Below, one piece after another: positions 52,075-61,781 of a stretch of 64,000 nt of DNA (within the stretch, counting starts at the first letter, position 1; each line of letters starts with the position of its first letter). The translations under genes were made by a program, and so were the position numbers. Under the pieces are notes generated by a model. It searched no databases. It saw only the letters and a list, made by a program, of their open reading frames with translations, and was not told the origin of the DNA. Source of the DNA: Agarophyton chilense (Eukaryota; Rhodophyta; Florideophyceae; Gracilariales; Gracilariaceae); contig JARGXX010000026.1 of assembly GCA_030374765.1 (NCBI GenBank), positions 62,001 through 126,000 of the forward strand, given 5' to 3'.

Positions 52075-53268
52075 AAATTTAAAAAATCGAAAAGTTTATA
52101 GCCAAAGAAAGCTCTGATATCAATGGCAGCTTCGCAGCAGCATGCTTTTATACAACCTTTAGGGCCGAAGAAAGGGTCCAATCGATTTTAAAACATTTGA
52201 ATCGACTCTTTCTTGACGAATAATTAAAATTTAGCAAATAAAGCGTTTGCGCTAAAATGGAACAATCCGGGTCCCAGCTAAACCTACCGCTCCGCTTCCG
52301 TACATTTCAACGTCTAATTATCAGAACGCAAATGAAATAATGCAAAACATCGTTCGCAAATGCGCCTGGATCAACAAGGTTTTTTATTGACAAAGATTGG
52401 ACCCTGAGAACAAAGAAAATCTCTCATTTGGCCTTTTTTGGTTTATATTGACATCAGAATTGTCTGTCTTCGTGCAAAAGCCTTTTGTTTGTCGTTTTCT
52501 ATCACAAATAGAGTTCTAAAAATCGTCGATATTGCAGTTTTGTTGCGCCTGAAGAAAGAGATGACCATAAAAAGTGAGCCATTTACGTCGACAACTGCCT
52601 GTAAAAAGTGCTTCACAGTGTACACTGTGGCTTAATTTATCCAAAATGCGAGATCCAGCATTCAATTTAAATAAAATGGAGTGGCTAGCGACGCGGAGTG
52701 ATGTAATATGAATAATTCGATTGCGTACGAGCAATAACGTCGAAGATTGTGTTATAATCGATGATAAAAGCCACGAAACAGTGGATATCGAAGAGAAACA
52801 AGCAATGAGAATTTTGAGTGCAGCAATCAGTGCTAATTGTCGGGCACGTGTGGCGCGCATGCGCCCCACGTGTCGTCGTAGTGCATAGCGAGCTCGCCGC
52901 CGCTCGCGCCCGATATTTTAGAGGCGCGAGAGCGGCGGCGGCTCTTAAGGAAAAAGGTAGGCAACAGTCGGGTGAGAAAGAAAGGGTACACTTGCCCACA
53001 CTGTCAAGCGCATTTCACTTATATCTAAGATGACGTAGGAAAGGCTGTAGATTATTGAAGTTTGCCTTCTTCACGACTCCAAATTTATCTTTTAAAGCAC
53101 CATCACTTGTATTTCTGAACGATAAATTGCACTGCTTGTACGTCCGTTATACTAGTCAAAATTACTTTTAATAGAGCTGGATGTTGCATTCTTTTTGTAA
53201 GATCGTCAGCCAATGTAGCTGCCACATCAACGAGTTCATTAAAAGAAATCAACTAGATCGCCATAGCT
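52075..53268. other. AT-rich spacer with two GC-rich hairpins
   Basis: No gene supported. Two adjacent inverted repeats stand out from AT-rich surroundings at 52845-52872 and 52890-52944. A short plus-strand frame (52818-53033) spans them and looks like chance. Confidence 0.5.
52845..52944. repeat. Pair of GC-rich hairpins
   Basis: Hairpin 1 (52845-52872): arms CACGTGTGGCGC and GCGCCCCACGTG, one mismatch, loop GCAT; each arm carries a CACGTG (G-box). Hairpin 2 (52890-52944): arms GAGCTCGCCGCCGCTCGCGCC and the near complement ending GGCGGCGGCTC, around an AT-rich loop. Confidence 0.7.
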
Positions 53269-53273
53269 GAGCG

Positions 53274-53594
53274 TTAATAGGGTATGGTAACGAACAACCT
53301 GTAACGCAACAATGAGAGTGATGTATCGAACAAACGGTAGCGTAACGTTGTACCAGTTTAACATGGATCGATGCTCGTTCCTGTGAGTTCAAGCAACTTG
53401 GTAAGCTCTTATAGAGAATTCTAGAGTATCTAGGTAGCCTACGATGGTTCCAAATACGAAAGCACTTCTAATCAGGTGAGCACCCTTTGAATTGCATGAT
53501 ATCCGAAAGGGTCGCACCCCAAACGAGATTCATGTGCGTCCAAAACGGCTTCGTAACCATCCCAAAGAGGTGACAGCAACTGTAGCTCTTGATA
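53274..53594 (-). repeat. Copia 3' LTR
   Basis: 321 bp, matching 58091-58411 throughout (for example GTATCGAACAAACGGTAGCG and CCCTTTGAATTGCATGATAT in both). Confidence 0.92.
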
Positions 53595-53620
53595 TTCTCT
53601 TTTTTTCCTTGTTTGGGTAG

Positions 53621-55480
53621 CTAGCCAAGGGAGACGTTGAAACTGCGCGACTGAGCCTCCGGAAAACTCAACGGGAGCTTGCTGCTGAACATCAGAAGCT
53701 GTAAAGTCTGGCTTAACAGGCTATACGTTTTTGTCAGTGAATCGCTAAGGTTCGTTTTTCCGGGTATCCAAACCATATGACTTATGTTCCTTGTTTCAAA
53801 GTCATATCTTATCTCAACAACATCTCCTCGGATACTCTTGTCGGTAACACTGCGACATGTCGACAAAGAGTGAGACAGATCCTTAAAGTCAACGCACACA
53901 ACAAGATCTACTTCAAGGTTGAGTAATCAATTGTAGGCCTTCGTCAACAACTTCCCTTCATCTATACCCATATTAGCGGCTAAATTCTCAGCTGCTCCAA
54001 CAGAGCGAATTGGTCTTTTGGATTTTGTAGAAGACCAGTTGAGGGTGTGGAAGGAAGAACCAGATTGGAGCTCTCCAATCATCAATCCAGCATTAAATCC
54101 CAATTTTCCAGACTCTGACGGTCTACTAGCATCTGCGAACACTAGTAAAGATAGATGGTAGCGCTTTGAATCATTTGGTCTCTTGAAATGGATCGTACTT
54201 CCTAATTTCTTCCGTGAACGAAGCAGGTTCGTTTGGGTGATCAGATCATGTAAAGTAGGGCTAGGTATTTTCTGCTGAAGAACACTTGAAACCAATGAAC
54301 AGAACAGGCTTGCAGCTACTCCAATCCATCCCAAAGAGCCATTCAGCGACCTGAATTCTGAATACTCCAGTTCATTGATAGGTGAATCATCCTGTTTACG
54401 ACACATACGGGTGAGCGGGAAGGCTTCGAGAGCCTGGAGTTTTTCTTCTCCATGCATAGTGATCGTAAAATCTGCGTGCTGCGTGATAGATAGACCAAAA
54501 AACGTAAACGTACCAGGACCGTAAACGATTGTTTCTAGTTCGTACGTGTTTCCAACTTCCTTCACAAGTTCGTTGAGAGACGTCATTGTTCTAGAAAAGA
54601 AAATGTCATCTACAAGCTTAACTGAAACAGCCTGTAGTGCATCTTTGGCGCGAATGTAAAACAGTTAAGGAACGTGAGCGAGCTGCGAAAATCCCAAGTC
54701 CTTGGAAAACGTGTCATTGTGCTCTTGCTAGTTGTCATTAGCGTTAATGAGACCATAAGAAGCAGCCAAAAGTAACCAGTAGAAGGATTGGCTCGTGCAT
54801 TCACGCGGAGGTACGACATAAACATCCCTCTTTGCTTCACCAGTTTGTAGAAACGCGGATTTCACATCGAATTTCACAAGGGGCCATTTGAACAAACAAG
54901 AAATGGACAGCAAAATTCGAAAGCCAACAGGAGGGCATGTAGCAGAATCTGTGCGAAGATTGTGTTTCTCTTTGTCCTTGTTTCCATGCGGGGCAATTCT
55001 GGCCTTCATGATCTGTGACCCATCGTCGAGAGACTTCAATTTGTACAACACATGACTCGAAATAATATTTGCATCGCGTGGAATTCTTGAGACATGAATT
55101 TCCTTCACTGTTCTCTTAAATGAAATCTCTTCTTTCGAATACGCGTTGTGTATGACATAGGCAGGTAGACCTCGAGCATGGTTGGCAAGAAACGCTTTGT
55201 GCTGAAACTCCTGAAAGTAGAGCTTGAAATCATCCTTCTCATGGCTAGTGAGTTCCATTCCGGGAGATAATTGAATCTCATTCGAATTTATTGCATCCAA
55301 ACCAGAGCCTGGAGCACCTCTCGAGGTCTCATCATGGAGATGAAGCGTTTCCTGTTCTTTATCGTCATAGTTGATTTGGTACCGGTCTCCATCTTCAATA
55401 TGGCTCACCACTGTACCTGGGTAGTATTTGTTATCCAATGGCCAATAAATTTCAATGGTGTCACCAACATTAGGCATCAA
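53621..55480 (-). pseudogene. Copia reverse transcriptase and RNase H with a Tudor-like insert
   Basis: Read in one frame with stops at 54728-54730 and 53927-53929. It begins with a Tudor/agenet-like module (VGDTIEIYWPLDNKYYPGTV, then YQINYDDKEQETLHL) between integrase and RT. RT motifs: NIISSHVLYKLKSLDDGSQI, KARIAPHGNKDKEKHNL, LVKFDVKSAFLQTGEAKRDV and YVVPPRE, then the catalytic box KLVDDIFFS near 54620. Further: FTFFGLSITQHAD, NELEYSEFRSLNGSLGWIG, and RNase H parts LSLLVFADASRPSE and GAAENLAANMGI. It ends MVWIPGKTNLSDSLTKTY, the usual Copia RNase H terminus. Nonsense codons inactivate it. Confidence 0.88.
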
Positions 55481-55645
55481 GAGAAGATTTGTATCTGAAG
55501 AAGTGCCATGAATCTGAAGGGGGCGGGAGAAATCTGCATCAAATGATGCGGGATCCGGAAGGGTCCGGTCCAGAATTTGATTGGCATCAGGGGAAAAAAG
55601 CTAATTGTCAATGTTCAGTTGCAGTTGCGAATCGAGTTCGTCGAT

Positions 55646-56842
55646 CTATTCCTGTACAGCATTTGAAAGGGAGTTGTCTTCAAGCGCAAGACGTATGTCT
55701 TCTACAGCAGCACGAACTTGACGTCCATTTCTCCCAGGAATAGTAACAGTACGACTGGTATGGCCATACTCAAGAACAGGTCGACCATTTGTCCAGTTAC
55801 CACGCTTGTCATTACCTGTTTTGACAAATACTTCCACCATGTCTCCGACAGACACCAGCAACTCGGCTAAAGGCTTTGAGCGCAGAATGAGTGAAAGCTT
55901 ACGCCTAGCGTGGAGCGCTTGCTGAGCGTGGACAATATCTTCAGGAATAATGTCTAGAGAGGTGCTGGACACGAGAGTTCGAGTGTCACCTTTAGCAAGT
56001 TCATGCGCAGACATTAGGTTGTTTCCATATAAGTCATTCGAGAGGTGTAGGGCTTGCTGTACAAGCAGGGAAGGATTCAAAACATCCATTGTAGAGTTCG
56101 AATGTTTCAGATGTAAATAGATGTCACGGATAATTCGGTGCTTGGACTCAATGACATTTTTGTTATGGCGTTTGGGGGCTAACGGTCCTGTATCAACGCT
56201 ATATCCAGAAAGATACTTCTCAAACTCTACAGTCTTGAAGGCTGGATCATACAATACCTTTCCTGGAGGCCAGAAGGGTGAAATTCACTGAGAATCAAAT
56301 GACCCAATTGCGGAAGACATGGTTGTATCTGGGACCACATTGCCAACCGAGTAGCGCGAGACAGTATCCTTTGCATGGAACACTATCTCTTAATCCAGAA
56401 AAAAATGATCCACGCAAACGAACATGTTAAATTCCCTTGACAACGAGCTCAAAGAAACTTTCCTGGCTGATTTCGGTTCTGAAGTGACACGGCAACTGGG
56501 ACATGTTTCTAGCACATCACGCAGATACTTCTGTACATCGGTATCCCAAAGATTTTTACGATTCAGTAACAGCTTCATATCCGTGTAGGAAGAGTGTCCA
56601 CAGACGTGTTTGTGAACTTTGTCTACAATAGCCTTCTTTTGAGACCAGGAACGGATGGTGCTGTCCACTGCCTCTGGAATATGGACAATCGCACAGAATA
56701 GTGCTTGGCTAGAGGGGACAGAATCAGAGTTCAATTCCGAAAAAGAGCTGTACGGAATGTAGCAATGGAAATCGTGATCAACTAGTTGAATAAAATATAC
56801 AGCATCTGTGCTGGTCGGTAGTTGTAACAGATTTTGTTCCAT
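55646..56842 (-). pseudogene. Copia integrase
   Basis: Frame 56842-56390 holds the pre-integrase HHCC finger (VHKHVCGHSSYTDMKLLLNR, ETCPSC) and the first core Asp (MFVCVDHFFLD). A TAA at 56390-56392 interrupts it. Frame 56254-55646 is the same frame: the catalytic Glu region is KRHNKNVIESKHRIIRDIYL, then SLLVQQALHLSNDLYGNNLM (the usual target-gene-like block) and the C-terminal VSVGDMVEVFVKTGNDKRGN. It inserts the cDNA; dead here. Confidence 0.85.
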
Positions 56843-57895
56843 ATGCAGAATCTTGCAAAGACGAGTAACATTTCATCCAACAGCCTACTGCGAAGAGCCC
56901 TCTATGATGAGATGGCGGATGTGGACAGGCATTCCTGATGTAGAGAAAGAGGTCATTAAGACAGATCCAATGATGCGCTTCGGTTCACTGGCATGTTCTC
57001 CTGATCCATATTGCCAATTGGGCTGGTCTGCTATAACATCAGGGAGCGCATCAAAAATTCAAGACCATCTGGGAGGCAGAAACTGCTGAACCATTTTGAA
57101 CTTCTCGAGTCCAATACCACTGTAGGGCGCGGCGTCGTCCAGTAACAGTCCAAAACTATTGAGAACTAAATCATCTGAGCCAGTAACGTGATCCATGTGG
57201 AACGTTATGGTCTTGTTCTTTCCTGATCTTTCATTATCCTTCGCAGAAGTTGTAGTCGTTCTCAAAGAGCCATCTTTGTTGTGGTCAGAAGCCCAATGTC
57301 CCATCTGTTTGCACATACGACACTTACTCTTGGACTTCAGATCCACCAATTGTTGAGCGTTGAGAGTGCGCTGCTTACGTTCATATGAGCTGGTACTTGC
57401 AGAACTAGCCCGTACTGAACTTTGCGGAGGACTTTCTGAACCTTTAGGCCGATTGCATTGCCGAATAAGTGAAGAAATGGATGAACATGGCAAGGACTTC
57501 AGGTGGTAATCAGTCGTAGAAGAGGTGTCAAACGATTCATCACGAGGTGCTGAAGCGGCGAGAACCGATATTCGCCGATTCGGATCAACAGAAGCATTGG
57601 CCATCAACATGAACGCAACCAATGCGTCCGGAAGTTTTGACTTGCTGGAATGGGAGGTGAACTTGGACACTTGGGCCTCGAATCGTGACTCGAAGTTCTT
57701 GAAAGTCTCTGTTGAACCACGCTTGGTGTTCAGTAGATCCAGAAAGTCATTATACACTTCACTGACGACGGCGAGAGCGTCACGTTTGTGAAGAGCATTA
57801 ATGCTTTCTTCAACGCCATCACCTGTCTGAATCGTCGGAGAAGGTATTTTCATACAAATATCACGTGCGCGACCAAACAACTGTGAGAGTAGCAT
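56843..57895 (-). pseudogene. Copia gag and protease
   Basis: Gag (57895-57059): helical core (LAVVSEVYNDFLDLLNTKRG, FKNFESRFEAQVSKFTSHSS), then the knuckle CRMCKQMGHWASDH, in which the last Cys of CCHC is His. The protease active site follows in the same frame: LLLDDAAPYSGIG, with DDAA in place of D(S/T)GA. TGA at 57059-57061 cuts it. Downstream the frame continues to IRHLIIEGSSQ*AVG*NVT, where related proteins have SSQW.(I/V)GRNVT. The two stops thus replace Trp (TGG to TAG) and Arg (CGA to TGA). Confidence 0.85.
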
Positions 57896-58090
57896 AATTC
57901 CCTGAAGTTCTTTTGGTATCTTGCTCGAGTTTGAATCAGGTAGGCTATCATGGAGCGATTTCTACAGCGATACGGAACGAGCGTATTCGTCTTGGTCGCC
58001 TTTCCCGTCAGTCCCAGGAACATGGCGCATATCCTACGAAAATCGCGGCCGAGAAGGTAAATCTGATGCACCGATAGCTGGGCCCATAAC

Positions 58091-58411
58091 TTAATAGGTT
58101 ATAGTAATGAACAACCTGTAACGTGACAATGAGAGTGATGTATCGAACAAACGGTAGCGTAACGTTGTACCAGTTTAACATGGATCGATGCTCGTTCCTG
58201 TGAGTTCAAGTAACTTGGAAAGCTCTTATATATAATTCTAGAGTATCTAGGTAGCCTACGATGGTTCCAAATGCGGAATCACTTCTAATCAGTTGAGGAC
58301 CCTTTGAATTGCATGATATCCGAAAGGGCCGCACCCCAAACGAGATGCATGTGCGTCCAAAAAGGCTTCGTAACCATCCCAACGAGGTGCGAGCAACTGT
58401 CGCTCTTGATA
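58091..58411 (-). repeat. Copia 5' LTR
   Basis: 321 bp, followed by the right GAGCG duplication (58412-58416). Confidence 0.92.
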
Positions 58412-58416
58412 GAGCG

Positions 58417-58949
58417 AGTCACTTGTTCGGACTTGTAGGACTTGAAATAGTAAGGGCTACCTTCCCATTAACGTCATTAAAAAAAAAGATGTCGCTTAGC
58501 TGCGAAGAAAAGTCACGGTTGTTGGCGAAAGACGAGTCTTTAAAGCCAATAATCCATATGGAGTCTAGCTGGAGAGAGGGATTACGAAGAAAGAGCAAGG
58601 TCGATTTGGCGTACCGAACAGCTCGGTTCAGCTTATTGATAATTTTAACTTCTTATTTCTCGAATAATTCCTCTAGAATTTGAGCAAGTTGTGATATTTC
58701 GAACTGGGGATTTGTAATGTTGTTGGAGAGGCAAATGAGTTTCATTTGTATTGACCGAAATCCAGAGAACGATAAATACTGGATTCTTCTTAGAGCTTCT
58801 TAACGTAGACATACGGATCTGGTATTAATGTTTCATGTCTTTCTCGTGTGAGCAAAACCCTATTGGAGGTGAAGGGTAACTGTATCTCGTCGGTTATTTA
58901 AAACTTCCTCTTTTCTTCTTGCAGTTCTTTATGAATAATGAGTTACTTC
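58417..58949. other. Spacer after Copia element
   Basis: A 124-codon plus-strand frame (58309-58683) begins inside the Copia LTR and has no recognisable content. Nothing else seen. Confidence 0.4.
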
Positions 58950-59336
58950 ATTGTATAATATCATCAAAATAGCCGTCAAAGATTCCTTTTAGAATACCTT
59001 TCCTCATGAGGACGTAAACAGCCTGGTTAGATCGAGGTGTTATCATTCCCAGATCTTTGGTAGGGTGATCGTTCATAGTTTTCTTCCAAAGATCTGTAGA
59101 TTCAAACAGACCATATACAGGTCTAAGCAGCTTTAGAATTTTGAATAATCCAGTTGAAACTGTGGAACAAGATCACTGAAAAATTCTTCGCTTGAAATAG
59201 GTTCTGATGATTGGAGGGACGCTTGACTAATATCAGAAGTCCAGAAGTCGAAACCATACAAGTTGGCTAGAGCTAGTACCAGTCTAATCGAAGATATTTG
59301 CAGGGTAGTTGTTGATTGCACCATCATTTTTTTCAT
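58950..59336 (-). pseudogene. Copia RT fragment of a second family
   Basis: Frame 59336-59133 reads LQISSIRLVLALANLYGFDF, WTSDISQASLQSSEPISSEE and LVPQFQLDYSK, the palm-domain block before the catalytic site of Copia RT. A frameshift follows, and the neighbouring frame gives KLLRPVYGLFESTDLWKKTM, KDLGM, AVYVLMRKG and the catalytic FDGYFDDII. The sequence differs from the Copia at 53274-58411, so this is a separate, older family. No LTRs were found nearby. Confidence 0.75.
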
Positions 59337-59461
59337 GGGAGCACGACGTTCACCAATGATTCATACAGCTTGGCCCTTCTTTTTTCCATCGTTCGTAAAC
59401 TTGATCGCATTATAAATCTACGAGGTAAAACGTTTAAATTTGCCGTTATATCTGCTCTCAG

Positions 59462-60005
59462 TTAAACCAAAGCGTCATCAATAAAAGACACGTCTTCTCC
59501 ACGCTCTCTTTCCATCCAATTATTTCGGAAGTCTTTCAATCGCTTTTCGGTATTCGACAATCCCACTCCATTCACAGCGTACAATGCTTTTCCGCTACCG
59601 ACTCCCACTGTTTCCGAGATGCTCCGAAGCACGCTATTTGTAGACTGGTCTTCAAGGTAGACGGAAATGATAGAAATAGAGTTCTTTCCGGTGACCATTA
59701 TTAGTGCGTTGAAGTCGACATTTGTGGTCGGCCACTGCATCAAGACATATCTGAAGCTCTTCCATGCGATACGACGCTTCATCTTGAACAGATAATGAAT
59801 GAAAATTGGTCGCCTTTGCTGCTTCGGTCAGGTGTGAAAGAACGCGAACTCTATTTGGGGAGGACGCAACATGCATCTTAGCAGCAATAATCACAGCGGA
59901 CCGAAGCAATGATTTTTCCCACTTGAAGTATCTGTTTTCAAACTTTTCCCGCCTCTCTCCTTCATTCACCGATGTGGTTTTTCCAGGGGATTTATCGGAA
60001 TGCAA
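59462..60005 (-). pseudogene. Unrecognised degenerate ORF pair
   Basis: Frame 60005-59652 (117 codons) and frame 59782-59462 (106 codons) overlap and read like one polypeptide with a frameshift near 59780. The second ends NWMERERGEDVSFIDDALV. Compositions look protein-like, but I recognise no domain. It may belong to the same old Copia or to an unrelated mobile element. Confidence 0.25.
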
Positions 60006-60253
60006 ATGTGTATTTTTGGACTAGAGTTTTGTTGTTCAGGCAGACGTTGATTGGAAGCGATTGGGGTTTAGGGTTTTCTTATTCTTAGGTTTTGGTAGGA
60101 TCATTTGCGAGACGGTGATGCCATGTTGTGATGCCAAGGCGCCATCATCAAAGAAAGCACTCGGATGTACGCGTTGAGAGGAAATAGGAGAGATGCCTAG
60201 TCAAAGTTAGAGAAAATAAAGTGTAGCATGGGCGGTAAAAAGCAGTACACAGA

Positions 60254-61781
60254 TCAGGAGATGATTAGTAGACTAATGGGCACCGATTCAGTAACTTGGA
60301 TAAAAAAGGAGTCTGATCTACAGTCAAGATAACTTGGAGAGGCAAATGGTAGTGCTAAACGAAGGGGTGCAAGTGTAACCGCAGTGGAGGTTGATATGTA
60401 TGGTAGATTACTTGGAGTGGCAGTGAGCCGTAGAAAGATACGATAGACAAGCCATGTGGGATTCACAATTTCTTGAGTGTTGAATGGAGAAGAGGGACCG
60501 CTGAGAGCAGTGTAGGCACTTATGACCTGATTGTGCTGACCTCGTAATGACAGGATAGTATTTGATAGCTTTGAGCCCCTGACGGATTGGGAAACAGGAG
60601 CATCAAAATATTTGAGGGTGAGAGATGTAATCATACAGATGAAGACGTAGTGCAGCGGTGGTAAAAAGATCATATCATCAGTAGTATAACGCAACGAAGG
60701 TGCTAAGAAGGAAGCAAAACACGAAGTTGAGGTACGGGGAGACAAATCTCCATTTCCAAAGGCATTACTGGTAGGCGTAGGCAGACTTCGCCTCGGGAAT
60801 TCAAAAAGCATATCATGGACAAAGTCGATAGTTTTGGATCTTGCATGTGAATTTGTGTTTCAAAAAGTGAGCAGCGGACCATCAGGAAGGAAGATGGGTA
60901 CAAGAGCGTCGCCATCACAACTACAAAGTTCGGAACAACTTGCACGCCAGCCTTGACCGCCGGCGAAGCCAAATATCAGAAGCATGACAGAAAAGAGAAA
61001 AGCGTACACTACACGGGCTTCAAAGGGGTGCACAGCGACGCGCGAGATGAGATGGGCCAAATAGACAGAGATGAAGTCGGTGGGAGGAGGAAGCTCGGTG
61101 CGCAGTGGGAGCTGATCATACACATCAACGGCCAGGATGGAGGATAGTTCAGCGCAAAGGCCGCGGTATCTCCCGACCAGTACGCGGAGAGAACAGGCAG
61201 GCGATGCGCGTGGCAAACGCAGTGGCAAAAGCGCGCGATCCGCATCCTACGGCTGTACTCATTTCTCCCCTCCACACGCTTCTCATTCCGGTATTAGGCG
61301 CCCACCGTATGCTGGCGCGATTTGTAATCGCCGCCTCCAGGGACATGCTCGACCAACCACGCCAGCATGGACGGGCGCATTTGTCCATCTCGACTGCTGT
61401 CTTTGCAAACAGCATTCCGCCTGAAAGTGGAGCCGGCGACGAGTCCGATGGCATGTTGTCGACCTGTCTTGCCGGAAGAAGTTTTTGGCGAGATAGAATC
61501 ACGGCAGCTAGAGATGATGCCATGGGATCTATATTGAGAACTGTCCCAGAGGCTACCACAGACCTGAGGGGTGCAGAAGAACTTCCCTGTTCTTCCTTTG
61601 ACTTTTTCAAGTGGGCGATTCTTTCTACAATCCGCCTTAACTTTTCTCTCTGTTCCTCAACCAAAGCTGTTGAGGTTTGATCGACTGTGCCCCCAAGCCC
61701 TTTGGAGTGTTGGAAATAGTGGAAAACAAAAAGTGGATTTAAGCATGAGCACTTTTGGGCACCCTCTGCGGAAAAACGCAT
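60254..61781 (-). pseudogene. Unrecognised region, possible decayed membrane-protein gene
   Basis: Frames 61781-61149 (210 codons), 61228-60860 (122) and 60811-60254 (185) follow each other on the minus strand. The first has a coiled-coil-like segment (EEQREKLRRIVERIAHLKKS). The second has a membrane-like helix (VVYAFLFSVMLLIFGFAGG). The third is in the same frame as the second, after one TGA, and has another hydrophobic stretch (PPLHYVFICMITSLTLKYF). The alternation suggests either a broken multi-pass protein or exons of a gene with introns. I do not recognise the family; overlapping plus-strand frames exist. Confidence 0.3.

Larger units (their letters stand above)
53269..58416 (-). mobile_element. 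Copia element with target duplications
   Basis: The element is 53274-58411 (5,138 bp); the outermost five bases on each side are the GAGCG target duplication (53269-53273 and 58412-58416). The LTRs are 321 bp each. The minus strand holds one long polyprotein frame (57895 to 53621) in Copia order, gag, protease, integrase, RT, RNase H, all in the same frame and broken only by scattered stop codons. On the coding strand the LTR begins TATCAAGAG and ends CCTATTAA, not TG...CA. A purine tract (GGAAAAAAAGAGAA, 53595-53608) precedes the 3' LTR. The primer site after the 5' LTR is probably TGGGCCCAGC (coding strand, 58077-58086). Confidence 0.92.

Noticed and set aside
52818-53033. A 71-codon plus-strand gene with Ala/Arg-rich sequence
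   Set aside because: Its composition comes directly from the two GC-rich hairpins; there is no other support.
60254-61781. Assignment to a named membrane-protein family
   Set aside because: Hydrophobic stretches lie in different frames and no family motif could be confirmed by eye.
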